Assembly: GCA_002298665.1 (NCBI GenBank)
Contig: DBKW01000010.1
Span: forward strand, 246-14,300
DNA length: 14,055 nucleotides
Direction: 5' to 3'
Source: Verrucomicrobia bacterium UBA740
GTDB taxonomy: Bacteria; Verrucomicrobiota; Kiritimatiellia; RFP12; UBA1067
In this document: piece by piece, positions 6,610 to 13,495 of the stretch
How positions within the stretch are numbered: position 1 is the first letter of the stretch
Layout of the letters: each line of letters begins with the position of its first letter
The notes under the pieces: generated by a model
Database searches by the model: none
Told to the model about the DNA's origin: nothing
Seen by the model: only the letters and a program-made list of their open reading frames with translations
Position numbers and translations under genes: made by a program

Positions 6610-8324
6610 AGACGGCGCAGGAGATACGCAGTCAGATTTTGGAGACGGTATCCCGGAACGGGGGGCATCTCGCCTCGTCCTTGGGCGCGGTGGAGATTTG
6701 CCTCGCGCTGGCGGACGTGTTCGATCCGAAAGTCGACAAGGTCGTCTTTGATGTGGGCCACCAGGCGTACGCCTGGAAGATTCTGACGGATCGCGCGGAA
6801 CGTTTCGGGACTCTGCGCCAGCTGGACGGGATTTCGGGCTTTCCCAATCCGCTTGAATCCCCCTATGACGCCGCGGTTGCCGGACATGCCGGGGTTGCCT
6901 TGTCGGTTGCGGAAGGATATGCCGCGGCGCGCGACCGGAAGGGTACGCACGAGCATGTAATTGCCGTCATTGGCGATTCTTCCATCGTCAACGGAACCAG
7001 TTTCGAGGCGCTCAACAATTGTGCCGCGGCGACGAACAAGGTTATCGTTGTTCTGAACGACAACGAAATGAGCATATCCAAGCCCGCCGGGAGTTTTGCG
7101 CGCTTTTTGGGGCATCTCATTTCGGGCGTGCGCTACAATCGCGTGAAGGCCGCCGCCGAAAAAGCGGGGCACGCGCTCAAATTGACGTTCCTGCGCGGAC
7201 TCTATCATTTGCTCGAAAGCCGCGTCAAATCGCTCTTTTTGGCCAATTCCTACTTCGAAAACTTTGGCATCCGCTATATCGGGCCGGTGGATGGACACGA
7301 TTTGGCGGCGCTCAAGGCGGCGTTTATCGTGGCGAAGGAGGACAAGCGCAGTGTCGTTGTGCACGTCGTCACAAAGAAGGGCAAGGGCTATCCGCCGGCG
7401 GAACACTATCCTACGCGTTGGCATGGCGTAGGGCCGTTCGACCTGGAGAAGGGCGTGCCCCTCGAAGCGGGGCGGGAAGATACCTGGAGCGACGTGTTTG
7501 GAAGGGCGGTTTGCGCCGCGGCGCGGAAGGATGGTCGGATAGTCGCCTTGACGGCGGGCATGATGACGGGAACGGGGCTTGTGCCGTTCGCCCGGGAATT
7601 CCCCAGGCGGTTCTTCGACGTGGGTATCGCCGAAGGGCATATGGTCGCCTTCGCGGCCGGGTTGGCGGCAGGCGGGCTGCGTCCGGTTGTCGCCATTTAC
7701 TCCACATTCCTCCAACGGGCGATAGACCAGGTCATGCACGATGTCTGTATCGCGCGCTTGCCGGTCGTTTTCTGCGTGGACCGCGCCGGAATCGTGGGGG
7801 CAGACGGGGTCACGCACCAGGGTCTCTATGACTACGCGATGTTGCGCATGCTGCCCGGGCTCACCATCGTCGAGCCGAAAGATGCGGAAGATTTGCGGAT
7901 TATGCTGGACGAAGCCCTGAAACGGCCGGGCCCCACGGTTATCCGCTATCCGCGCGGTTCCGCGCCGGCGCATTTGGATCCCGTAAAGCCGGCGAAAACG
8001 CCGCGGATCGCCCTTTGGGTTACGCCGGACTGGCTCGCGAAAGCGAATACGATAGCGAAAGAACTGGGGGATGTGGAAGTCGTCCCGGTACGCATGCTGA
8101 AGCCTTTGGACGCGGAACGCCTGGCCCGACAGCGCGCAAAGGGAATGGAGATCGTGAGTTTGGAGAATGGATGCCTGTTAGGCGGCCTGGGCGAGGCGAT
8201 TGGGGCGGACCGCCGGTTTGGCTGGCCGGATGTGTATATTGCCCAGGGCAAGCCGGCGGAATTGGAGGCGCGTTATGGATTGGACGAGCCGACGATTGCC
8301 GCCGCGCTAAGTAAAGGAAAGTGA
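6606..8324 (+). CDS. dxs: 1-deoxy-D-xylulose-5-phosphate synthase, short form
   Basis: A 572-residue thiamine-diphosphate enzyme that condenses pyruvate and glyceraldehyde 3-phosphate, the first step of the MEP isoprenoid pathway. Diagnostic motifs are GGHLASSLG (His21), DVGHQAY (49-55), NDNEMSIS (151-158), IGPVDGHD (225-232), TKKGKGY, IAEGH with catalytic Glu343, YSTFLQRAIDQ, DRAGIVGADGVTHQG (392-406), YPRG and the C-terminal RMLKPLD...GGLGEAIG domain. It is about 50 residues shorter than typical DXS (about 620). The N-terminal lead-in before SRNGGH is short and the C-terminal domain is trimmed. The thiamine motif reads GDS (123-125) instead of GDG. The frame is open upstream, but ATG 6606 is chosen because it forms the ATGA overlap seen elsewhere in the operon and starts just before the conserved fold. 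Its product ultimately becomes undecaprenyl phosphate, the carrier used by the upstream glycan enzyme. Confidence 0.93.
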   Translation: MKTAQEIRSQILETVSRNGGHLASSLGAVEICLALADVFDPKVDKVVFDVGHQAYAWKILTDRAERFGTLRQLDGISGFPNPLESPYDAAVAGHAGVALSVAEGYAAARDRKGTHEHVIAVIGDSSIVNGTSFEALNNCAAATNKVIVVLNDNEMSISKPAGSFARFLGHLISGVRYNRVKAAAEKAGHALKLTFLRGLYHLLESRVKSLFLANSYFENFGIRYIGPVDGHDLAALKAAFIVAKEDKRSVVVHVVTKKGKGYPPAEHYPTRWHGVGPFDLEKGVPLEAGREDTWSDVFGRAVCAAARKDGRIVALTAGMMTGTGLVPFAREFPRRFFDVGIAEGHMVAFAAGLAAGGLRPVVAIYSTFLQRAIDQVMHDVCIARLPVVFCVDRAGIVGADGVTHQGLYDYAMLRMLPGLTIVEPKDAEDLRIMLDEALKRPGPTVIRYPRGSAPAHLDPVKPAKTPRIALWVTPDWLAKANTIAKELGDVEVVPVRMLKPLDAERLARQRAKGMEIVSLENGCLLGGLGEAIGADRRFGWPDVYIAQGKPAELEARYGLDEPTIAAALSKGK

Positions 8325-8331
8325 GTGGGTT

Positions 8332-9009
8332 ATGGCGAAAATACATGGTATTCCGGGTGAATGGGCCCGCGTGAAAGGCACGGTTTTGGGGCTTTGGCCG
8401 GTGTTTGCCGCGGTTATGCTCCTCGGATTCGCGTTTGCGCTTGCGATTTTCGCGTCCATTTTGGCGGGTGTCATCCTTTTTGTGGGTGCGCTTGTTTTCC
8501 TGGGATTGAGTCTCCTTAGGGGACTTCAGCGTATCGAACGCTATTTTATCGGCGCACGCGGCGAGGAGCATGTCGCCGGACTTCTGCGGAAGATTCCGGA
8601 TACCTATCACGTCTACAATGACTTCAAGGCGGGGAATTATCGCGTGGATCATGTCGTGATAGGCCCGGCGGGCGTATTCGCGATCGAGACCAAATGTTGG
8701 CGCGGACGCGTCACGGTCGAAGAAAACCATATTCTTTTGGACGGTCAACTTCCCGACCATTCCCCGCTTGCGCAGGCGGCGCGGGAAGCGGCAAGTGTCC
8801 GGAAAGTGCTCGCGAAACTGGGCTATGACGGGCCTGTCACGCCGGTTTTGGCCTTCGCGAGCGACACCTTCGCCGCGCATATCGCGGAAGTGGAAGGTGT
8901 CGTCGTCATGAATGCGGCCGAAATCGACACGTGTTTTCAGACGTCCCAAGTCATTCTGCAACCGGCCGAACTCGCACGGTTGATTGGTCTATTGGAGAAT
9001 TTGAAATGA
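8332..9009 (+). CDS. Membrane-anchored NERD-domain protein
   Basis: A 225-residue protein. Residues about 20-62 form two close hydrophobic helices. The soluble part holds a nuclease-related domain (NERD): GARGEEHVAGLL (74-85), YNDFKAGNYRVDHVVIGPAG with Asp106, FAIETK with Glu119 and Lys121, and the later PLAQAAREAASVRKVL. The E...D...ExK set resembles the restriction-endonuclease-like active site, so nuclease activity is possible, but few NERD proteins have known functions. It lies 7 bp after dxs with AAAGGAAAG upstream, and its stop overlaps the prc start. Placement in an envelope operon suggests co-expression rather than an identified role. The domain call is good; the function is unknown. 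Confidence 0.8.
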   Translation: MAKIHGIPGEWARVKGTVLGLWPVFAAVMLLGFAFALAIFASILAGVILFVGALVFLGLSLLRGLQRIERYFIGARGEEHVAGLLRKIPDTYHVYNDFKAGNYRVDHVVIGPAGVFAIETKCWRGRVTVEENHILLDGQLPDHSPLAQAAREAASVRKVLAKLGYDGPVTPVLAFASDTFAAHIAEVEGVVVMNAAEIDTCFQTSQVILQPAELARLIGLLENLK

Positions 9010-11225
9010 AAAAGATCGCAATTCTGTCCCTTTTCGCTGTTTTGTTCGCCGCAGGACTGTCCTATTTCGCCTGTGCGGACGAGGCGGAATCGCCCCAGCC
9101 GAAGGATTATTACGGTAAAATCGCCGTGCGCATGGCCAATACGTTGACGCGGTGCCATGTTTTGCAAAGTCCGTTGGACGATGCGATTTCACGCAAGGCG
9201 TGGACGAATCTCGTGACGTTCTACGATTACGACCATTCCGTCTTTTTGAAGGAGGATTTGGACCGCCTGGCCGCGCATGAAACGACGTTGGACGATGAAG
9301 TCCAGTCCGGAGACGTCTCGTTCGGCTACGATGTGCACCGGCTTTTCTGCCAACGGCTCAAGGAACGGATCGATTTCGCGACCAATCTTCTGGCGACGGC
9401 CTCTTTTGCGTTCGACGGCACGAACGAAGTCTACGAACTGAAACGGGAAAATGCGCCTTGGCCCGAGACGAAGGAAGAAGCGGAAGTTCGCTGGACGCTG
9501 AAGATGAAAAACGAGATGCTTGTGCAGCTCATTTCCCGCGAACTGGACGCGGAAGAAAAGACGAACAAGCTTCTTTCGGTCACAAATACGGTCGCTTCAG
9601 CCAAAAAAGACGCGGAAAAGAAAAACGGCGTCCAAGACGAATCGGCGAAGAACGACGCGGACGCGGAAGACGATCTGGAAGAGGAAATCACGGATCCGCG
9701 GCAGAATCTCATTACGCGCTACCGCCAATATTTCATCGCCCTGACCGAGCCGGAATCGGAAACCATCCTGCAGAACTTCCTTTCCGCCATTACCCACGCG
9801 TACGATCCGCATTCCGACTACATGTCGCCGCTTTCGAAGGAAGACTTCGACATGGACATGAATCTCACGCTTTGCGGCGTGGGAGCGGTGCTGTCCATGG
9901 ACAATGGCGCGTTGAAGATTGTGGAAATCATGCCGGGCGGCCCCATGGACGTGGATGGCCGCATCAAGGAGGGCGACAAGATCGTGGGCGTCCAGAACGA
10001 GCCCGGCAAGATGGAAAACGTCCTTTGGAAGCCGATGAACAAGACCATCCGCAAGATCCGCGGCAAGAAAGGCACGAAAGTCACGCTCGAGATCATCCCC
10101 CGAAAGGATACGAGCGGCGCCACGAAAAAGCGCATTGAATTGACGCGCGACGAAATCAAACTGGACGATGCCGCGGCGACGGGGCATGTGGAACGCGTCT
10201 CGCTCGGAGGGGTGACGAACAAGGTGGGCTACGTCTATTTGCCCGGTTTCTATGGCACGATGGACAAGGATCCCGGGAGCGAAGGCTACCGCAGCAGTGC
10301 GGAAGACGTGTCGAAATACGTCGCCGAGTTCAATGCCTCGGGGATCCAGGGGCTTGTTCTCGACCTGCGCGGCGATGGCGGCGGCAGTTTGAAGGAAGCG
10401 GTCCTGCTTTCGGCGCTTTTCGTGCCGTCGGGCCCGGTCGTCCTTATCCGCGACAATCGCCTCATCCAGCCGCTTGCGATACCGCCGGGGAATCCGGTCG
10501 CCTTTGACGGACCGATTGTCGTTTTGACGGACCGTGCCAGCGCTTCGGCGAGCGAAATCGTGGCCGCCCACCTGAGGGACACGGGGCGCGCCATAGTTTT
10601 GGGCGACAGCCGCACGCACGGCAAAGGGACTGTCCAGACCGTCATGGGGCTTGGCCCCGAGAAATACGGCTCGCTCAAGTTGACAACCGCGCGTTTCTAC
10701 CGCATAAACGGCGACTCGACGCAGGTCAAGGGCGTGGAGGCGGATATCCACCTCCCCTCGATCCTCGATTCGCTCGATATCGGCGAGGACAAGCTCCCCA
10801 ACGCGCTCCCCTTTACGCGCATTCTACCCGCCAATTACAGGATGGTCTGGGATTTGCCCGACTATATTCCCGTCCTCGCGACGAATTCCGCGGCGCGTTT
10901 GGCCCAAAACGAACGCTACGCGCGGCATTTGGCGCACGTCAAGGGCACGAAAGAGGCGATGGACCGCGCGTTCGTCTCCCTGAATTATGCCGTCCGCAAG
11001 GCCCAAATGGCCCAAGACCGCGAATTGCAGGACGAGGAAGAGTCCGGGGGCGAGGACGAAGAACCGCAGACCCGCACCCGCCGCGGACGCAACAAGGCCG
11101 CACGCGAAAATGATGTCGTCCTGGAAGAGGCCTACAAGATTCTGGCGGACCTCATCCGCCAAAAGGCGGGCGAGAAAATGCCGCGTCCGGTGACGAGCTA
11201 TTTGGATTCCATCTTCTCTTTCTGA
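9006..11225 (+). CDS. prc: Prc/CtpA-type tail-specific protease (S41 family)
   Basis: A 739-residue exported serine protease that degrades or trims periplasmic proteins from their C-terminus. The N-terminus (MKKIAILSLF...FACA) looks like a Sec signal peptide with likely cleavage after Ala24. A Prc-type N-terminal domain follows, with DYMSPLS at 271-277. The PDZ domain spans about 285-367. The S41 protease core has LDLRGDGGGSL (452-462), DRASASASEI with serines 512, 514 and 516, and THGKGTVQ with Lys540. Spacing to Lys540 in related enzymes suggests Ser514 as nucleophile. Two regions are unusual: a Lys/Asp/Glu-rich linker (about 190-230) inserted before the PDZ domain, and an acidic-then-basic stretch close to the C-terminus (EDEEPQTRTRRGRNK). 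Start 9006 is chosen because it forms an ATGA overlap and opens directly on the signal peptide. The stop overlaps dapF by one base (TGATG). Confidence 0.92.
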   Translation: MKKIAILSLFAVLFAAGLSYFACADEAESPQPKDYYGKIAVRMANTLTRCHVLQSPLDDAISRKAWTNLVTFYDYDHSVFLKEDLDRLAAHETTLDDEVQSGDVSFGYDVHRLFCQRLKERIDFATNLLATASFAFDGTNEVYELKRENAPWPETKEEAEVRWTLKMKNEMLVQLISRELDAEEKTNKLLSVTNTVASAKKDAEKKNGVQDESAKNDADAEDDLEEEITDPRQNLITRYRQYFIALTEPESETILQNFLSAITHAYDPHSDYMSPLSKEDFDMDMNLTLCGVGAVLSMDNGALKIVEIMPGGPMDVDGRIKEGDKIVGVQNEPGKMENVLWKPMNKTIRKIRGKKGTKVTLEIIPRKDTSGATKKRIELTRDEIKLDDAAATGHVERVSLGGVTNKVGYVYLPGFYGTMDKDPGSEGYRSSAEDVSKYVAEFNASGIQGLVLDLRGDGGGSLKEAVLLSALFVPSGPVVLIRDNRLIQPLAIPPGNPVAFDGPIVVLTDRASASASEIVAAHLRDTGRAIVLGDSRTHGKGTVQTVMGLGPEKYGSLKLTTARFYRINGDSTQVKGVEADIHLPSILDSLDIGEDKLPNALPFTRILPANYRMVWDLPDYIPVLATNSAARLAQNERYARHLAHVKGTKEAMDRAFVSLNYAVRKAQMAQDRELQDEEESGGEDEEPQTRTRRGRNKAARENDVVLEEAYKILADLIRQKAGEKMPRPVTSYLDSIFSF

Positions 11226-12007
11226 TGAAAAAGCCCATAAAATTCGTCAAAATGCACGGCGCCGGGAACGATTTTGTCCTGGTGGACGACCGTAAGGGGG
11301 ATTTCCCGCTTGTGACACCCGCCCAGATCGCCGCCTTCGCCAACCGCCCGACCGGCATCGGATGCGAGGGCGTCATCCTCGTACAGGCGTCCCGAAAGGC
11401 GGACTTCCGCATGCGCTTCTTCAATCCGGACGGCTCTTCCGCCGATTTGTGCGGGAACGGGGCGCGTTGTGTCGCGGCGTTTGCGCGCGAAATCGGCGCG
11501 GCACAGTCCGACAGCATGCGTTTCGAGACGGACGCCGGCGAAATAACCGCCCGGCTGCTGGGTCCGACGCAGGTTCGTCTGGCCATGCCCGCCCCCCGAA
11601 ACCGCCGCGGAAACTTCATCGTGACGGGCGTCCCGCATCAGATTGTCGAAGAACCCGATCTAGGGTCCGTCGACGTCGTTTCGGAAGGCCGCCGCATCCG
11701 GAACGCACCGGCGTTCGGCCCGGAGGGGACGAATGTGGACTTCGTGCACTGGTCTTCTCCCCATAACGTCGCCATCCGTACCTATGAACGGGGCGTGGAG
11801 GCGGAATCCTTCGCCTGCGGGACGGGGGCGGTCGCCGCGGCACTTGTCGGGGTCGCGAACGGGAACGGGGCGTTCCCGGTGGAGGTTCGCACCGTCCGCG
11901 GCGATACATTGGTCGTCGACGGCGCGTACGCGGCGGACGGTTTCTCGAATATCACGCTGACCGGCCCCGTCCAGCGCATTTTTGACGGAATTTGGGCGGT
12001 TCCATGA
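11225..12007 (+). CDS. dapF: Diaminopimelate epimerase
   Basis: A 260-residue cytosolic, cofactor-independent racemase converting LL- to meso-diaminopimelate for lysine and peptidoglycan synthesis. The two catalytic cysteines are visible: Cys76 in DLCGNGARC and Cys198 in ACGTGAVAA. HGAGNDFVLVD (11-21), NPDGSSA (67-73) and the closing region are typical, and the length is close to the family norm of about 270. The GIGCEG motif at 44-49 differs from the commoner GIGADQ. ATG overlaps the previous stop as TGATG, and the stop overlaps the next gene as ATGA. It sits among envelope genes, consistent with a role in wall precursor supply. The A-rich opening (MKKPIKFVKMHGAGNDF) is normal for DapF. Confidence 0.95.
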   Translation: MKKPIKFVKMHGAGNDFVLVDDRKGDFPLVTPAQIAAFANRPTGIGCEGVILVQASRKADFRMRFFNPDGSSADLCGNGARCVAAFAREIGAAQSDSMRFETDAGEITARLLGPTQVRLAMPAPRNRRGNFIVTGVPHQIVEEPDLGSVDVVSEGRRIRNAPAFGPEGTNVDFVHWSSPHNVAIRTYERGVEAESFACGTGAVAAALVGVANGNGAFPVEVRTVRGDTLVVDGAYAADGFSNITLTGPVQRIFDGIWAVP

Positions 12008-12903
12008 AGAAAAGCGCCCTGCAGACCCATGTGGAGTACGGACTTCTTCGTGGAGCCTGTGCGCTTGTGAATGCCTTGCCCTACCGTCTCGCCATGGGCC
12101 TGGCGAAGGGAATGGGGATTTTCGCCTTCGATATCCTGCGTTTCAAGCGCAAACGGACCTTGTCGCGCATCCAGCGCGTTTTCCCCGGGAAGTCCGCGGC
12201 GGAATGTCGCCGCATCGCCCGCCAGAGCCTGGTCAACGTCCTCCAGATTGCGATTGAAATGATCCGCGCGCCGCATCTGGACCGGAAGTGGATGGACCGC
12301 TACGTCATGGCGGGCCAGCACTACAAGGATAAACTCCAATCCTATTTGGTAGGCGGACGCGGCGCGGTGGTCATGGTGCCGCATTCCGGGAATTGGTACA
12401 TGGCGGCGTGGTCGATGTCCAAATACGGCCTGCGCCTGTGCGCAATCGCCGCGAAACAGCGCAATCCCAAGATCGACGCGTGGATGAAGCGCCAATACGG
12501 CGACTTCGATGTCGTGGAAAGAGGACGCGCCAAAACGCTCGTGGATATCAAGTCCGCCATAGGAAACGGACGGGTTTTTGCGATTTTGCCCGACTTGCGC
12601 GTTCCGCAGCCCGATGTCGAGGTCGAATTCCTAGGTGGAAAGGCGAACGTTTCGCATGCGGGGGCCCTGTTCGCCGTCGCCTGTGGGGTGCCGCTGATTG
12701 TGGCGGCCATGCGGCGGACGGGCGGGCGCCATGAGTTCGTGCACCTGGGAACCCTGTACCCCGATTCCGACGCGGCGGACAAGAAGGCGGAAGCGGCGCG
12801 TTTGACGAAGGCGGCGTTCAAGTTGCTGGACGCCGAGGTTTCGGCCCATCCCGAACAGTGGTACTGGTTCAACAAGCGCTGGATTCTGCAACCCTGCCGT
12901 TAG
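12004..12903 (+). CDS. LpxL/HtrB-like lysophospholipid acyltransferase family protein
   Basis: A 299-residue protein resembling the lipid A secondary acyltransferases LpxL/LpxM, which add acyl chains at the inner membrane. Visible family features are the MVPHSGNW block (His127), the ILPDLR block (194-199, Asp197), the EFLGGKANVSHAGALFAVACGVPLI segment with its conserved G..A and small-residue pattern, and the ending HPEQWYWFNKRW. The family motif is HX4(D/E). Here the position five residues after His127 is Tyr132 (HSGNWY), where relatives have Glu or Asp, so acyltransfer chemistry is in doubt. ATG 12004 is preferred over 11992 because it forms the ATGA overlap with dapF. This is the last gene of the operon, and candidate terminators follow within 100 bp. 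The acceptor could be lipid A or another surface lipid. Confidence 0.82.
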   Translation: MKKSALQTHVEYGLLRGACALVNALPYRLAMGLAKGMGIFAFDILRFKRKRTLSRIQRVFPGKSAAECRRIARQSLVNVLQIAIEMIRAPHLDRKWMDRYVMAGQHYKDKLQSYLVGGRGAVVMVPHSGNWYMAAWSMSKYGLRLCAIAAKQRNPKIDAWMKRQYGDFDVVERGRAKTLVDIKSAIGNGRVFAILPDLRVPQPDVEVEFLGGKANVSHAGALFAVACGVPLIVAAMRRTGGRHEFVHLGTLYPDSDAADKKAEAARLTKAAFKLLDAEVSAHPEQWYWFNKRWILQPCR

Positions 12904-12904
12904 T

Positions 12905-12914
12905 CTCCCGGGAG
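12905..12914. other. 10-bp perfect palindrome right after the last operon gene
   Basis: CTCCCGGGAG begins two bases after the stop codon of the acyltransferase gene. It reads the same on both strands. It has no loop and no T-run, so it is not a terminator on its own; it may be chance in GC-rich DNA. Confidence 0.3.
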
Positions 12915-12930
12915 GCGCAAATTGCAAGCG

Positions 12931-12957
12931 TGGCGAGACACCTCGCTGTAAATTTTT
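12931..12957 (+). terminator. Candidate intrinsic terminator of the operon
   Basis: A hairpin with stem GGCGAG/CTCGCT (one G:T pair) and loop ACAC is followed four bases later by TTTTT. It lies about 30 bp after the operon's last stop codon, where a terminator is expected. The stem also contains GCGAGACACC, the reverse complement of the GGTGTCTCGC motif found at 252-261, so the element may serve another purpose as well. Confidence 0.5.
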
Positions 12958-12959
12958 CG

Positions 12960-12998
12960 GAGTCCTCTTGGCAACAATCCCTAGGGCGAGGACTCTTT
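12960..12998 (+). terminator. Second candidate terminator or stem-loop
   Basis: A perfect 8-bp inverted repeat, GAGTCCTC (12960-12967) and GAGGACTC (12988-12995), encloses a 20-nt loop containing the palindrome CCCTAGGG. It is followed by TTT only. The long loop and short T-run make this weaker than the hairpin just before it. A bidirectional or backup terminator, or a protein-binding site, are alternatives. Confidence 0.4.
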
Positions 12999-13038
12999 CC
13001 GGACAATTCCGCCTCCCGCCCCTGGGCAGGGTAGCCCC

Positions 13039-13170
13039 GTTGCGCCGGAACGGTGATCCCGTTGCGCCGGAACGGTGATGGCGTTGCGCCGGAACGGCGA
13101 TGGCGTTGCGCCGGAACGGTGATGGCGTTGCGCCGGAACGGGCACCCCGTTGCGCCGGAACGGCCGTGCG
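13039..13170. repeat. Tandem array: six copies of a 15-bp core at 22-bp period
   Basis: Six identical cores, GTTGCGCCGGAACGG, start at 13039, 13061, 13083, 13105, 13127 and 13149. The 7-bp spacers are TGATCCC, TGATGGC, CGATGGC, TGATGGC, GCACCCC and CCGTGCG. The cores show no variation and the spacers vary. A 22-bp period is close to two turns of B-DNA, so all cores face the same side of the helix, as in arrays of protein-binding sites. The period is not a multiple of three and nothing suggests coding. The last two spacers match those at 16-22 and 38-44, so the array is an expanded relative of the one at the left edge. Confidence 0.95.
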
Positions 13171-13320
13171 CGGCAGAAGGGAGGCGACTGTCTCACCACT
13201 GCCGGACTTGGCGCATTCCCGTGCCTGATGGAGGGATGGGGCCGGTGCGCCGCCCTCCTGGGGGTGGCTCTTGCGCATCCTTCTGTCCCGGGTGTCTCAC
13301 GACAGGGTGCAGTTTCCCGG
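13171..13320. repeat. Conserved intergenic block, right copy
   Basis: This is the counterpart of the block at 45-300: same order and orientation after the 22-bp array, ahead of the next promoter. Shared patches are GGCAGAAGGGAGGCGAC, CACTGCCGGACTTG, TGATGGAGGGATGGGGCCGG, CCTCCTGGGGG, CTTGCGCATCCTT and a 28-bp patch at 13290-13317. GGAGGG (13230-13235) can pair with CCCTCC (13253-13258). CTGTC (13283-13287) and GACAG (13301-13305) form another inverted repeat around the start of the 28-bp patch. No coding potential was recognised. Confidence 0.65.
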
Positions 13321-13343
13321 CGAAGGCGTTGCAAAATACCCCC

Positions 13344-13372
13344 TTGCCAAAACACAAGATTTAGTGTATCAT
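13344..13372 (+). promoter_or_regulatory. Probable sigma70-type promoter of nrdD
   Basis: TTGCCA (13344-13349) and TATCAT (13367-13372) are separated by exactly 17 bp and each is close to the consensus TTGACA/TATAAT. Transcription would start near 13379, giving a leader of roughly 115 nt before nrdD. The 16-bp palindrome described separately fills the spacer and just overlaps the -10 hexamer, so a bound repressor would block polymerase. Confidence 0.65.
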
Positions 13373-13399
13373 ATACCACGCAACTACAACGTATAGATT
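13352..13399 (+). promoter_or_regulatory. Tandem NrdR boxes upstream of nrdD
   Basis: Box 1 at 13352-13367, ACACAAGATTTAGTGT, matches the NrdR box consensus ACACWATATATWGTGT at 14 of 16 positions. Box 2 at 13384-13399, CTACAACGTATAGATT, is more degenerate (about 10 of 16) but keeps the inner C-W-A ... T-A-T-W-G pattern. The linker is 16 bp, and known NrdR boxes come in pairs with 15-16 bp linkers upstream of ribonucleotide reductase genes. Box 1 sits between -35 and -10 and box 2 covers the start of the transcript, fitting repression. NrdR itself is not encoded in the window. Box 1 is strong; box 2 is supported mainly by its spacing. Confidence 0.7.
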
Positions 13400-13402
13400 T
13401 TT

Positions 13403-13419
13403 GCGGCACTTTCTGCCGC
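13403..13419 (+). promoter_or_regulatory. Leader hairpin of nrdD
   Basis: A perfect 6-bp stem, GCGGCA and TGCCGC, with loop CTTTC lies in the predicted 5' untranslated leader just after the second NrdR box. No T-run follows, so it is unlikely to terminate transcription. A role in transcript stability or no role at all are both possible. The rest of the leader (13420-13495) is purine-rich and shows no clear structure. Confidence 0.3.
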
Positions 13420-13495
13420 GGTCCGTGCGTGCGAAAAGAGAGAATTTGAACGAAAAGAAAGAACAGATTTGAGAAGAGGGCGAAAAGAGACGACC

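Noticed and set aside
8931..9005. Upstream extension of prc
   Set aside because: It would bury the signal peptide; ATG 9006 starts directly on it and overlaps the previous stop.
12397..12399. Pseudogene call for the LpxL-like gene because of the Tyr substitution
   Set aside because: The frame is intact, length is normal and other family motifs are kept, so an altered but functional protein is more likely than decay.
13039..13170. CRISPR array
   Set aside because: Spacers are only 7 bp and resemble each other, repeats are 15 bp, and no cas gene is present.
13053..13364. Open reading frames through the repeat array on both strands
   Set aside because: They arise from the GC-rich repeat, whose 22-bp period shifts frame each unit. 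They have no ribosome-binding site and no recognisable protein features.
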